DNA of 64,000 bases, taken from Actinophytocola oryzae (GTDB lineage Bacteria > Actinomycetota > Actinomycetes > Mycobacteriales > Pseudonocardiaceae). Below the pieces are notes generated by a model. The model did no database searches and was not told where the DNA came from. It was given only the letters and a program-made list of their open reading frames with translations. The position numbers and the translations under genes are program-made. Positions 14,656-24,327 of this stretch are shown here, in pieces (position 1 is the stretch's first letter; each line of letters begins with the position of its first letter). Location: NCBI RefSeq assembly GCF_004364325.1, contig NZ_SOCP01000008.1, positions 372,001-436,000 on the forward strand, written 5' to 3'.

Positions 14656-15117
14656 ATGGGATTCTCCGAGCGATACATGCGGCCGGGCGGCGTCGTGCCG
14701 GTGGGGGACTGGCGCGTCAAGCAGTACCTGGTGACGGTCACCAGGACCGTGCTGGACGGTGCCGTCGTCGAGGCCGCGCAGGCACACCTGCCGAAGCTGC
14801 TGCCCTCCGCCGCGGCGACGGACTGGACACCACGAGTGGCGTTCTCCGTGCTGCACAGGGGACTGGACGCGATCTGGCTCAACTTGTACGCGTGGGTGTA
14901 CGGCGAGATCCTCCATTGCCGCGCGGCCAACGCACCCCAGACCGGCGAACCAGTCTTCACGCCCCTCACCGAGCCACTCATCGGCTGTGTGTGGGAGCTA
15001 CCGGCCCTGGTGCACGAGCGGTCGGCATGGGTGCGGCACGGCTTACAACCGCAGTCCCCGGCCGTGGACGCCTACCTGGCGGACTTCTTACCCGAGGGCC
15101 CCGCCGGCAGGCCGTGA
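14656..15117 (+). CDS. Hypothetical protein (153 aa)
   Basis: A 153-residue protein that I do not recognise. Codon bias is strongly G/C at third positions up to the stop, which supports coding. It contains MRPGGVVPVGDWRVKQYLVT, an aromatic stretch LDAIWLNLYAWVYGEILHC, and a C-terminal VDAYLADFLPEGP. There is no signal peptide and no clear membrane helix. It overlaps the 3' end of the convergent phosphoesterase gene by 30 bp. Confidence 0.65.
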   Translation: MGFSERYMRPGGVVPVGDWRVKQYLVTVTRTVLDGAVVEAAQAHLPKLLPSAAATDWTPRVAFSVLHRGLDAIWLNLYAWVYGEILHCRAANAPQTGEPVFTPLTEPLIGCVWELPALVHERSAWVRHGLQPQSPAVDAYLADFLPEGPAGRP

Positions 15118-15852
15118 CCTCGGGCTGAACACGGCGAGGGCCTCGGCGTCGGACACGGGTTCGCGGAGGATGTACCGCGTCCACTCCGCGATGTCCGGGT
15201 AGTCGCACTCGGCCTCGATCGCGTCGGCGGCAGACGCGCGGTCGAACAGTGTGCGGCGAAGCTGGATCGCGGGCCCGTCCGCGCCACCGAGCAGAGCCCA
15301 GTGCGCGCCGGTCGTGCCGTAGGGCATCCCGACGCTGCCCGGGTTCACGATCGTCCGCCGGTCGGCGAGCCGGAGGAAGGGCATGTGGGTGTGCCCGCAC
15401 ACGACGGTGTCCGGCGCACCGTCGAGCACCTCGGCCCATCGCTCGAGCGGACTGTCGACGAGGACGAACTCCTCGTCATCGCGCGGGGTGGCGTGGCAGA
15501 AGAGCACCTCGCCGAGCCCGCGGACGTCCAGCGTCACCGACTTCGGCAACCGGTCGAGCAACTCGACGTGGTCAGACCGCAACGCGGTCCCGGCCCAGGC
15601 CGAGATCGGCTCGGCCACCGGCTCACCACGAGCGGCGGCGACGAGCTCACGCTCACAGTTGCCGCCAACCCAGAAGACCCGGTCACCAAGCGAAAGGAGG
15701 AGGTCAAGCGTCCGCACGGGCTGCGGCCCTGCCGCGATGTCCCCGGTGAGCACGATCAGCTCGGCGGCCAGGACATCCGGCTCGGCGAGCACCGCGGTGA
15801 GCGCGGGCAGCACACCGTGCACATCGGAGAGAACAGCGACACGGTCGATCAC
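15088..15852 (-). CDS. Metallophosphoesterase (YfcE/calcineurin-like)
   Basis: A 254-residue protein of the calcineurin-like phosphoesterase superfamily. The metal-binding series is complete: VAVLSDVHG (DxH), LTGDIAAGP (GD), VGGNCERE (GNCE, a GNH/D variant), FCHATPRDDEE (H) and VVCGHTHMPFLR (GHTH). The order and length fit the YfcE/MJ0936 group that hydrolyses phosphodiesters. GTG 15852 (or 15855) starts just before VIDRVAVLSDVHG; a longer frame upstream would overlap the divergent methyltransferase gene. Confidence 0.85.
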   Translation of the reverse strand: MIDRVAVLSDVHGVLPALTAVLAEPDVLAAELIVLTGDIAAGPQPVRTLDLLLSLGDRVFWVGGNCERELVAAARGEPVAEPISAWAGTALRSDHVELLDRLPKSVTLDVRGLGEVLFCHATPRDDEEFVLVDSPLERWAEVLDGAPDTVVCGHTHMPFLRLADRRTIVNPGSVGMPYGTTGAHWALLGGADGPAIQLRRTLFDRASAADAIEAECDYPDIAEWTRYILREPVSDAEALAVFSPRSRPAGGALG

Positions 15853-15968
15853 CACATCAGCATCGTCAGGCGTTCCCCTGGTCCGCCAGCGCGTTCGCCA
15901 CGAGCGCAGCGCGTTCTGCGGCCCGTGCCCACCACCCGTAGGTTGTGAGGACGATGAAGGGAGACACC

Positions 15969-16658
15969 ATGGCAGACAAGGAGTTGTCGAGCGCCCGACC
16001 CACAACTTCATCAGTCGTGGCGGCCTACGACTGGGGTGCGCTGGGCCACGTGGTGGACGTGGGCGGCGGAGACGGCATGCTGCTCATTGCGCTGCTGAAC
16101 GAGTACCAGACCCTGCGCGGCACGGTGGTTGACCTGCCGGACACGGCGGAGACCGCCAGAAAGATGCTGGACGCGGCGGGCCTGGCAAACCGGGGCGACG
16201 TGGTGGCCGGCGACTTCTTCGGCGCGCTCCCGACAGGCGCCGAGGGCTACCTCCTGTGCTCGGTACTGCACCAGTGGCAGGACGAGGACGCGAGAACCAT
16301 CCTCCGCAACTGCGCCAAAGCCGCTGGCGAGGACGGCGCCCTCTTCGTGATCGAGACGATCCCGCAAGCAGACCACGCAACCGCCCCGCCGCGAACCACC
16401 ACGCCCGACCCGGCTCCGAACCCGGCAACAGCCGCGACAGCCGACGAGACGACCGCCCCAGCGGCAGACCCGGCAACAGACGAGCCGACCGACCCGACGC
16501 CAGACGGCACGACCACCGGTGCGGCCTCGTCCCCGAACCCCGGCGGACACGCCCGCGACCTCACCGAGCTGACCCTGCTGGCGGAGAGCGCCGAGCTGAC
16601 AGTGGCGGCCGTACACACGGCAGGCACGGTGGCGATCCTCGAGCTGGCGGTGCCGTAG
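15969..16658 (+). CDS. Truncated O-methyltransferase with an internal Thr/Pro/Ala-rich linker
   Basis: A 229-residue protein related to class I SAM-dependent O-methyltransferases of the polyketide-tailoring (acetylserotonin OMT-like) type. LGHVVDVGGGDGMLLIALL is the SAM-binding motif, TVVDLPDTAETARKML follows, and YLLCSVLHQWQDEDARTILRN is the conserved catalytic neighbourhood. The usual N-terminal dimerisation and substrate domain of about 150 residues is absent. A roughly 60-residue Pro/Thr/Ala linker (about 140-200) separates the core from a short C-terminal strand pair ending VHTAGTVAILELAV. It may be a reduced or decayed gene. Confidence 0.7.
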   Translation: MADKELSSARPTTSSVVAAYDWGALGHVVDVGGGDGMLLIALLNEYQTLRGTVVDLPDTAETARKMLDAAGLANRGDVVAGDFFGALPTGAEGYLLCSVLHQWQDEDARTILRNCAKAAGEDGALFVIETIPQADHATAPPRTTTPDPAPNPATAATADETTAPAADPATDEPTDPTPDGTTTGAASSPNPGGHARDLTELTLLAESAELTVAAVHTAGTVAILELAVP

Positions 16659-16781
16659 GGCAGCACCCGGCCGCCTCGCGAACTGCGGCTGCGCGATGTC
16701 GCCTCGCCCGTAGACAGCTCCGCTGGTACCGCCGCACAGGGGAGACCGGACGGGTCCGCGCCGCCCCAGATCCGGGAGGCC

Positions 16782-17354
16782 TCAGGACCTCTCGGTGAAG
16801 CGCACGCCGTCGGGAGCCAGGTCACGCAGTTCGCGAAGGACCCGGTCAAGGACGGGTGCGCCCTGCTCGGCAACCGCGAGCGGCGAGCCGAACACCCGAG
16901 TCAACCGACGCGCACGACTGGCCAACCGCGAGTCGGCGACGAGTTCCGCCGCGGCCTCGTCCGTCAGGTCGAACGACAGATACCGAGCGGTGGCCTTACG
17001 CCGCCCATGCCACAGGTGAAGCGTCACGACGGTCACCTCAGCCCAGTCGAGCCGAACCGCCTGCGGCGACAGGAACCCACCCGCGCGCACCCATACGTGG
17101 TCACTGTCAGCGGCGAGCAGGGGCCCGAACCCGGCCTGGGCCCGCACCAGCAAAACCTCCAGAACCACCCCCGCGAGACACAGCAAACCAACGACGACCC
17201 ACACCACCGACCCGGTGATACCGACCCCGATCCCGGCCAGCACGGTAGTGATCAGGAAGACACCGACCGTGGGCGCGTGCTCACGCACCACATGACCGGC
17301 ACGCACCGGCAGAACGAGCTTGGTGTCGACGGGAAGGCGGACCGTTCGCTGCAC
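16782..17354 (-). CDS. Small membrane protein with PH-like domain
   Basis: A 190-residue protein. Two adjacent hydrophobic helices (VGVFLITTVLAGIGVGITG and VVWVVVGLLCLAGVVLEVLL, about residues 30-75) are followed by a soluble region. There DSDHVWVRAGGFLSPQAVRLDWAEV resembles bacterial PH-domain (bPH) membrane proteins. The function is unknown. The chosen GTG 17354 is 57 bp from the divergent SGNH hydrolase start; earlier starts would overlap that gene. Confidence 0.65.
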   Translation of the reverse strand: MQRTVRLPVDTKLVLPVRAGHVVREHAPTVGVFLITTVLAGIGVGITGSVVWVVVGLLCLAGVVLEVLLVRAQAGFGPLLAADSDHVWVRAGGFLSPQAVRLDWAEVTVVTLHLWHGRRKATARYLSFDLTDEAAAELVADSRLASRARRLTRVFGSPLAVAEQGAPVLDRVLRELRDLAPDGVRFTERS

Positions 17355-17411
17355 GTCAGCGAGGGTAAACCCCAGAGCTACGATGACCACCGGGACACCA
17401 GAGGAGGACCG

Positions 17412-18194
17412 ATGCCAGACCAAACGTACGAGCGCTACGTCGCGATCGGCGACAGCCAGACGGAGGGCGTCGGCGACGGCGACGACCTGACGGGACACCG
17501 CGGCTTCGCCGACCGACTGGCCGCGCGTCTGGCCGACCTGAACCCGGGGCTGCGCTACGCCAACCTGGCCGTCCGAGGCAAGCTGGCGGGCGAGATCCAC
17601 GCCGAGCAACTGGCTCCTGCACTGGACCTACGCCCCGACCTGGCAACGGTGGTGGCGGGCCTGAACGACGTCCTGCGCCCGAGGTTCGACCTGAACGCGG
17701 TGAGCGGCCACATAGAAGCGATGTTCGCATCCCTGACGAAGGCGGGCGCGACGGTGGGCACGGTCACGTTCCCCAACGTCGCGAAGATCGCCCCACTGGC
17801 CCGCCCACTGCTGCCCCGCGTACTGGCACTGAACGCCCGAATCCGCGAAACAGCAGCCCGCCACGGCGTCCGCGTGGTGGAAGCCTTCGAGGTAGAGGTA
17901 GTCACCGACGCCCGAATCTGGTCCCCGGACCGCCTCCACGCCAGCCCGATCGGCCACCAACGCATCGCCGACTCGATGGCCCACGCCCTGGCCCTCCCCG
18001 GCGCCGACGACTCGTGGACCCACCCCTTCCCAGCCCTCCCACCGCAGGCCCGCATAGAGGTCATCCGCGCAGAACTCCGCTGGCTGAGCGGTTTCCTGGG
18101 CCCCTGGCTCGGCCGCCGCCTCCGAGGCGTGTCATCCGGCACCGGCCGCACAGCCAAACGCCCAGAACTGACCCCCTTCCTCCTGGAAGGCTGA
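17412..18194 (+). CDS. SGNH/GDSL-family hydrolase
   Basis: A 260-residue soluble esterase-like protein. YVAIGDSQTEGVGDGDD is block I (GDS with the nucleophile Ser), NLAVRGKLAGEI covers block II (Gly), TVVAGLNDVLRP is block III (GxND, here GLND), and WSPDRLHASPIGHQRIAD is block V (DxxH). All catalytic residues are present. There is no signal peptide, so it acts in the cytoplasm and its substrate is unknown. ATG 17412 has GAGGAGG 5 bp upstream. Confidence 0.88.
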   Translation: MPDQTYERYVAIGDSQTEGVGDGDDLTGHRGFADRLAARLADLNPGLRYANLAVRGKLAGEIHAEQLAPALDLRPDLATVVAGLNDVLRPRFDLNAVSGHIEAMFASLTKAGATVGTVTFPNVAKIAPLARPLLPRVLALNARIRETAARHGVRVVEAFEVEVVTDARIWSPDRLHASPIGHQRIADSMAHALALPGADDSWTHPFPALPPQARIEVIRAELRWLSGFLGPWLGRRLRGVSSGTGRTAKRPELTPFLLEG

Positions 18195-18587
18195 CACAAC
18201 CGACACACCGATCGCCCCAAACCGGCGAATCGGACGAACTATCCACCGCACGTGTACCAGCGGACACAACGGCCCATCTACGCAGGTCAACGTCGTGGCA
18301 TTGGGCCAGTCAGAACGTTCAAGCCAGCCCTGATCATCCCGTCTGCGAATAGGGTGAGACGGGCCGCGAAGCGGGTATCAATGCTTACGACCACCCAGGA
18401 CTGATCCGCGATGCGCGGATGTCGTGCAGGCATCGGCCAACTCGCGGGCGTGAAGGAGAAGAAGGCCGGCTGGCATTTCATCACAGTTTCTCGGTACGAA
18501 AGTTCTCCTCGGCATTCACAACAGACCCTCTGCGAAGAGCAGCAGCGCTGGGTGAGTACCCGGACATGGTGCTCGGGGCCACGACCG
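18195..18587. other. Lower-GC intergenic stretch at the edge of the GmrSD island
   Basis: Some 390 bp with no gene that I can support. Base composition falls relative to the flanks from about 18290 onward. A minus-strand open frame with a tail near RFAARLTLFADGMIRAGL has no recognisable domain or RBS. There is no tRNA or obvious attachment repeat. Confidence 0.45.
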
Positions 18588-20701
18588 TTAGCGACTGCCA
18601 TGGTAGGCCTTACGAAGGTCGGTGAGACGCCTGCCGTCGGGGAGAGACCAGAAGTACCAGCCATTCGTCGCGCCCTTGCGGACGTGATGCCCTGCCGCCG
18701 ATGGCGAGTTGAAGACCCGACCATCGAGGGCGAGGTCGCCGTTCTCGAGGACAGTGGCTTCGCGGTCAGCCCAATTGCCTGGGCGGCTTCTGAGGACCGT
18801 GCCTGGGGCGAGGAGACCGGCGGCGATGAGTTGTTTGAGCGGGACGGTAATGGCGGATTCGCTTGTGGCGTCTTTGACTTGGCCGACATGACCGTCCGGA
18901 ACCGGCCAGGTCGCGAGCAGCGCGTTGACCAGAGTGGTGGTGCGCTGGTCAATCAGCGTCTCGTCCAGCCTTCACTGGAGATGTCGTCAATTCGCCGGTT
19001 CATGAGGAAGACGTCATGCTCGCGAAGCTTGGCGCGTTTTCCCCCGCTGCCGGCCCAGGGACCGTTGGATACGGAGGAGTTGAGCGAGCGGGTGAGCAGG
19101 GTCAGATTGCCGAGGCGATGGATGTGTTCTCCGCGCTCGATCTCGGCGGCGAGGTCAGCTACAGGCCAGTGGGTCTCCCACTTCTGCGGCATCAGGTGCT
19201 CGATGGGGTAGCCGACTCGAGCGATCCGTCCGCCCGCCAGGGGTGTAGGTCCGGTGTAACCTCTGAGATGGTCTTCCGCTGCTTCGAGGAAGATTCGAAG
19301 ACGACCGCGTTTGTAACGCTTGTACGCCGCCTCCACCTTGAGGGCCTTCTCGACTTCCACGTCACCCGGCCAGTACGTACTGGCCGCGTCCAGTCGGGAC
19401 AGATAGGTCTCGATCCGTGTGGCCAGTTCATCTTGTGGCGTAGCCCGATGGGTATTGATGAGGTCGGCGACGATGCGGCCGAGGTCGGAGGTCGTCAGGC
19501 GCAGAAGAGCTCGCCGAATAATCCAACTTTCGGTTGCGCCGACCACCCGGTCGATGACCTTGGGATCACACTTTGTGCCTGGTTCATGGAGCCAGAGCAA
19601 GATCGGCTTGAGCAGCTCGAGATCGATCGCCTGGAGGCGGTAGACCGACAGTTCCACTCGGCTCAGGTCGGCATGAGTATCGGCGGCTCGCTCGGTCCAC
19701 CGTTGATAGGAAGCCGCCTGCTGTTTGATGATCGGCAGCAGCTCGGCCATAGGGACACCGGCGTCGTGCTCGACGAAGTGCTTGAACCGGGTGAACGTCT
19801 GCTTGGGGCTGATCTCCTCGCCGCTCCGTGACACGAGCCACTGGTTGAGGAACAGCGAGCTCCGGCTGACGAAGTACCGGCCAACACTGATCTCCTTCTC
19901 CCAGAAAGTGGAGTCGAACGGCCAGTCCTCCACATACGCCTGGCGGACGTCGACACCCTCGACAGCGAGTCTCTGGAACACGAAATTCTTGATCAGGTCC
20001 GCGGCGGTCAGCGCCGTGCCTCGAGCGTTGAGCGTCTCGAAGATCTCCTGGGAATTCTCCTCAGCCCGAAGATCGATGACCACCAACTGCAGCGCGCGCG
20101 TGATGACGGTCGTGAGCACCTCCGCGCGCGTCGCGAACTCTGGCGGACTGTCGTCACCCAGCCACCGCTCGACCTGTACACCGAAGAAGCGGTGGCCTCG
20201 AGCGAGCAGGCTGTCGGCGTGCTTGAGTCCCGCATAGTCGATCGGCGGGTCGGCCCGCATGACCTCGTCGTAGCTGGCGCGGTCGCGGTTGGTGTGCCGC
20301 AGTTTCAGCATTTCGTCGTCGACTTGGACGTAGTGGGCAGGATTGTGTGTCAGCTCTTCCAGTCGACGGGCGAGATTGTCCTGGCCTCGCGCCTCCAGTA
20401 CCGCAGCGGTCGCGTCCATCAGAAGTTGCAGGGTCGTCAACCGTTGCTGGCCGTCGATGACAAACCGGGGCTGAAAGGTGCCGGTTTGGTTGTCCTGCGC
20501 TTGGAGTACCACCGCACCCAGGAAGTGGGTAGCCATACTGGTGAGATTGTCGAGACGCAACTCGGCCATGCGGCGCACGTCTTGCCACAACGGCACCCAC
20601 TGGTCTTCCTCGTTCCACACGTATGGACGCTGGAACAGCGGAACCACCAAATGCTGTGGCAAGCTGAAAATCTCCAACGGAGTACGTACAACGGTCTCCA
20701 C
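18588..20701 (-). pseudogene. GmrSD-like DUF262-DUF1524-DUF4357 protein, frameshifted near the 3' end
   Basis: The main frame (18953-20701, 582 aa, GTG start after GGAGGG) encodes DUF262 with FQRPYVWNEEDQW and FVIDGQQRLTTLQLLMDA (the GmrS-like nucleotide-binding DGQQR). It continues into a GmrD/DUF1524 HNH-like nuclease region, YPIEHLMPQKWETHW and HRLGNLTLLTRSLNSSVSN. It stops at EGWTRR. The next frame continues without a break as ETLIDQRTTTLVNALLATW, then a DUF4357-like end (GNWADREATVLENGDL, FNSPSAAGHHVRKGATNG, WYFWSLPDGRRLTDLR) to a TAA at 18588. One missing base near 18963 explains it. The family restricts modified phage DNA. A sequencing error cannot be excluded. Confidence 0.85.
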
Positions 20702-20985
20702 AAACCCTCCTTCGACCGGTACAGATTACTCACGCCGTATTTGCGATGGCCGCGACGGCCCATTGGGCCGGACGACAGCATTTACCGAGGTTGGTATCGG
20801 AGAACCGTGCGCCGACAACTCGTGACGCCATCGGCGGTTCATCCATCGGAAACAAGATCCATGGGAGCCGTCGACGCCGTGCGAGTATCCAGGGATCTCC
20901 GGTCGTCAGCAGGTCGGTGTGGGTGCTCCAGTGATCGGGAAGGACACATCGTTGCCCAAGCTGGAATGCAGGCACGGTGCCGTCG

Positions 20986-22119
20986 TCAGGCGTGGTCGTC
21001 GAGCAGTTCCTGTGCCGCCGCCTGGCCGCTGTGCTCCGCCCAACCAGCCGGTGTCGAGCCGTACAGGTCATCCGTGACCGTGGGATTGGCGCCGGCAGCC
21101 AGCAACACCTCGATCACCTCGACGTGCCCGCCCTCCGCCGCGTGGTGCAGCGCAGTCGTCCCCACCCCGTGTCCCGGCCCACCGAACGTCCCCCGCACGT
21201 CGACACCGGCCCCCAACTCCAGCAACCTCCGCACCGCACGAACCCGCCCCCGCGCCGCCGCCCACACCAACGCAGTCCCCTGATACACGTTCGCGTCCAA
21301 CTCCGCACCCCGCGCGGCGAGCCACGACAACGCCTCCACCGCATCCGACCGGGCCGCCCAGCTCACCGCCTCGTCCCGGACCTCGGCCACCGACGACCCC
21401 GGCTGCCACGACGGAAACCCACTGTGCGGCCGGTAAAACCCACGATGCGCCCCAGCGGAAGGCCGCCCCCACAACGACTCCAGCAACACCACATCGTCCA
21501 GACCCGCCGCTGTCCGCAGGTTCCGGGGCGTCACCTCGACATCAGCCAGCACCCGAGCCACCTCGACGTTGCCCCAGAACAACGCCGCCGCCAGGGGAGT
21601 CCCACCATCACCGCGCGCCGACACGTCGACGGGCGCACCCGCCTCGACCAGCACCCGCGCCATGGCAGGCAGGTTCGCGTACCCGGCCTGGTGCAACGCC
21701 GTCCACCCGTGCACGTTCCCCCGCCGCACGTCCGCCCCACGCGCCACCAGCAACGACACCAACCGCTCGTCGTGTGTCGACGCCGCGAGGCCGAGCAGGT
21801 CGTTGCCGTTCGTGCCGACCTCGTCCACCAGCGACGGGCGCTCGTCCAGCAGGGCACTCAGCCCGGGGAGATCCCGAGCCTCGACGAGCCGGTACGCGTC
21901 GGCGAACGGTCCTCGCCCGGCCTCGGCCAGCAGCTCTGTCCACGACGTGAACCCATGACTCCGAGCCACGACCTCCCGAGCACCGTCCGCCGACGGGGCG
22001 ACCGCCCAACGGGTGAACTCGGCGACCGCAGTGGCAGTGCCGTCCGTGGCGGAGGCCAGGAGGCCGGTGGCGCGCCCCTCGTAGTACGAGGGCTCTGTGC
22101 GAAAGGTCTGCCAGCTCAT
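20986..22119 (-). CDS. Ankyrin-repeat protein
   Basis: A 377-residue soluble protein. After an N-terminal segment SWQTFRTEPSYYEG, several ankyrin repeats are visible: GNVHGWTALHQAGYANLPAM, GGTPLAAALFWGNVEVARVL, QGTALVWAAARGRVRAVRRL and GTTALHHAAEGGHVEVIEVL, ending with DDLYGSTPAGWAEHSGQAA. Ankyrin repeats mediate protein binding and the partner is unknown. ATG 22119 is preferred because longer frames run into the divergent rarA leader. It lies next to the lower-GC GmrSD gene but has normal high GC itself. Confidence 0.85.
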   Translation of the reverse strand: MSWQTFRTEPSYYEGRATGLLASATDGTATAVAEFTRWAVAPSADGAREVVARSHGFTSWTELLAEAGRGPFADAYRLVEARDLPGLSALLDERPSLVDEVGTNGNDLLGLAASTHDERLVSLLVARGADVRRGNVHGWTALHQAGYANLPAMARVLVEAGAPVDVSARGDGGTPLAAALFWGNVEVARVLADVEVTPRNLRTAAGLDDVVLLESLWGRPSAGAHRGFYRPHSGFPSWQPGSSVAEVRDEAVSWAARSDAVEALSWLAARGAELDANVYQGTALVWAAARGRVRAVRRLLELGAGVDVRGTFGGPGHGVGTTALHHAAEGGHVEVIEVLLAAGANPTVTDDLYGSTPAGWAEHSGQAAAQELLDDHA

Positions 22120-22167
22120 CGACACCGATCGTAAGCACTGTCGGTGCCGACGGGTAGCGTCACTACC

Positions 22168-23532
22168 GTGGATGATGGGCTCGACCTCGAACTGTTCGAC
22201 AGCCCCCCGAAGGAGCGGCACCACCCCGGCGCGAAGGAGCGGGTGAGCGCGAACGCGCCGCTCGCCGTCCGCATGCGTCCGGCCACCCTCGACGAGGTGG
22301 TCGGCCAGGACCACCTGCTCGGACCCGGCGCCCCGCTCCGGCGGCTCGTCGAAGGCGCGGCACCTGCGTCACTGCTGCTCTACGGACCTCCTGGCACCGG
22401 CAAGACCACTCTCGCCATGCTGGTCTCCAGCGCGATCGGCAGGCGGTTCGTCGCGCTCTCGGCGCTGTCCGCCGGCGTCAAGGAGGTCCGGGGGGTCATC
22501 GAGGACGCCCGCCGCCGCCTCACCCACTCGGGCGAGTCCACGGTCCTGTTCATCGACGAGGTCCACCGCTTCTCCCGCACCCAGCAGGACGCCCTGCTCG
22601 GCGCCGTCGAGGACCGGATCGTCCTGCTGGTCGCGGCCACCACCGAGAACCCGTACTTCTCGGTCGTCTCCCCGCTGCTCTCCAGGTCACTCGTCCTGCA
22701 GCTGCGTTCACTCACCGACGACGACGTCCGCGCCCTGGTCAACCGCGCCATCACCGACGAGCGCGGCCTGAACGGCACCGTCACCCTCGAGAAGGACGCC
22801 GAGGACCACGTCGTCCGGCTCGCGGGCGGCGACGCCCGCCGCGCACTGACCGCCCTCGAGGCGGCGGCCGACTCGGCGGTCGCGGCCAACGACGGCACGA
22901 TCGACCTGGCGACGGTCGAGGCCACCGTAGACAAGGCCGCGGTCCGCTACGACCGCCAGGGCGACCAGCACTACGACGTCATCAGCGCGTTCATCAAGTC
23001 CATCCGCGGCTCCGACGTCGACGCGTCACTCCACTACCTCGCCCGCATGATCGAGGCAGGCGAGGACCCCCGGTTCATCGCCCGCCGCCTGGTCATCCAC
23101 GCCAGCGAGGACGTCGGCATGGCCGACCCGACCGCCCTGCAGACCGCGACCGCCGCCGCCCAGGCCGTCCAGCTGATCGGCCTGCCCGAGTGCGCGCTCA
23201 ACCTCGCCCACGCCACGGTCCACCTCGCGACGGCCCCCAAGTCCAACGCCGTCACCACCGCGATCGGCGCCGCCATGGCCGACGTCCGGGCCGGCGCGAT
23301 CGGCCCGGTGCCCACCCACCTGCGTGACGGCCACTACGCGGGCGCCAAGAAGCTCGGCAACGCCACCGGCTACCGCTACCCCCACGACGTCCCGGAGGGC
23401 GTCCTGGAGCAGCAGTACCCGCCGGACGAGTTGGTGGGCAAGGACTACTACAACCCGACCCAGCGGGGCGCCGAGCGTGCCCTGTCCGAACGGGTGCCGA
23501 AGCTGCGCAGGGCGATCAGGGGCAACAGGTGA
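22168..23532 (+). CDS. rarA: RarA/MgsA replication-associated AAA+ ATPase
   Basis: A 454-residue clamp-loader-like ATPase acting at stalled replication forks. MRPATLDEVVGQDHLLGPG is the family start, LLLYGPPGTGKTTLAMLV is Walker A, TVLFIDEVHRFSRTQQDALLGAVED is Walker B, and AATTENPYFSVVSPLLSRS holds sensor 1 and the arginine-finger region. DVISAFIKSIRGSDVDASLHYLARM and the C-terminal tetramerisation part with YRYPHDVPEGVLEQQYPPDEL follow. GTG 22168 is chosen; GTG 22144 is possible. No strong SD is visible. Confidence 0.93.
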   Translation: MDDGLDLELFDSPPKERHHPGAKERVSANAPLAVRMRPATLDEVVGQDHLLGPGAPLRRLVEGAAPASLLLYGPPGTGKTTLAMLVSSAIGRRFVALSALSAGVKEVRGVIEDARRRLTHSGESTVLFIDEVHRFSRTQQDALLGAVEDRIVLLVAATTENPYFSVVSPLLSRSLVLQLRSLTDDDVRALVNRAITDERGLNGTVTLEKDAEDHVVRLAGGDARRALTALEAAADSAVAANDGTIDLATVEATVDKAAVRYDRQGDQHYDVISAFIKSIRGSDVDASLHYLARMIEAGEDPRFIARRLVIHASEDVGMADPTALQTATAAAQAVQLIGLPECALNLAHATVHLATAPKSNAVTTAIGAAMADVRAGAIGPVPTHLRDGHYAGAKKLGNATGYRYPHDVPEGVLEQQYPPDELVGKDYYNPTQRGAERALSERVPKLRRAIRGNR

Positions 23533-23916
23533 AGCTCGGATTCCGGTTCACCGACGACGGCATCCGGACCAGGCACGCACCCACCCGAGGAGCACCGACC
23601 GCCTGGTCACGCTCGCCGTGGTCGCGGGCGCCAGCGAACGCCTCCTATCTCTGCACGTCGGTCCTGCTCGCGGCCCAGCACGAGCCGGTCGTCGCCGGCC
23701 AAACCCGTCGCCACTCTCGACACCTTCTCCGGCGGCCCCAGGGGCCGTCCGGGTGGTCACGGTGTTGATCCCTTTGGCGCCGTTCGGACGCGTGGACCCG
23801 GCCCGGTCGGCAAGCCGGTGACGTCGGGGCAACTGCCCTGAGCCGAACGGGCCGCCGCGTGGCGTGCGCGGTAATCTGACCCGCGAATTCCAACCCCCGA
23901 AAACCATGGAGGGCAC
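23533..23916. other. Intergenic region between rarA and the DUF948 gene
   Basis: Some 384 bp. A 79-codon frame starts at a GTG overlapping the rarA stop but shows no domain and an Arg/Ser/Pro-rich composition, so I do not call it. GTCACGGTGTTGATCC and nearby sequence are not convincing promoter matches. I see no repeats or RNA genes. Confidence 0.4.
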
Positions 23917-24327
23917 GTGTCGCCCTGGGAGATCGCGCTCCTGATCGTTGCAGGCGCGTTCGTGCTGCTCGTGCTGCTGCTGGCGATCCCGTTGCTCAAG
24001 CTCGGGCGCACGCTCGACGAGGCGACCGTCGCGCTCCGCAAGGCGCACACCAACACCGACCCGATCTTCAGCGAGGCCAACACCACGCTCACGCGGGTGA
24101 ACACCCAGCTGGAGCGGGTCGACGGCATCACGGCCAACACCCAGGCGGTGACCGGCAACGTCTCGGCCCTGACCTCGGTGTTCACCGCCACGCTCGGCGG
24201 CCCGCTCGTCAAGGCCGCTGCCTTCTCCTACGGCGTCAACAAGGCGCTCAAGGCCCGTCGCAAGGCCAAGGCGGAGGCCGAGGGCAAGCACGCCCGGCGC
24301 GGCCGACGTGCCGGAGCCAAGTCATGA
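23917..24327 (+). CDS. DUF948 membrane-anchored protein
   Basis: A 136-residue protein with one N-terminal membrane helix (residues 4-28, EIALLIVAGAFVLLVLLLAI). A long amphipathic, Thr/Asn-rich region (KLGRTLDEATVALRKAHTNTD) typical of DUF948 and a strongly basic tail (KARRKAKAEAEGKHARRGRR) follow. The family function is unknown. GTG 23917 has GGAGGG 6 bp upstream. The stop overlaps the ATG of the next small gene (ATGA), a pair commonly found just before alaS in actinobacteria. Confidence 0.85.
   Translation: MSPWEIALLIVAGAFVLLVLLLAIPLLKLGRTLDEATVALRKAHTNTDPIFSEANTTLTRVNTQLERVDGITANTQAVTGNVSALTSVFTATLGGPLVKAAAFSYGVNKALKARRKAKAEAEGKHARRGRRAGAKS

Noticed and set aside
16659..16781. Small gene between the methyltransferase and the PH-domain gene
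   Set aside because: No start with an RBS and no coding bias; the space is between convergent genes.
18411..19211. Plus-strand frame across the end of the GmrSD-like gene
   Set aside because: Antisense to the DUF262/DUF4357 reading; the minus-strand translation shows real domains.
23529..23768. 79-codon frame overlapping the rarA stop
   Set aside because: Arg/Ser/Pro-rich composition without third-position bias or domain.
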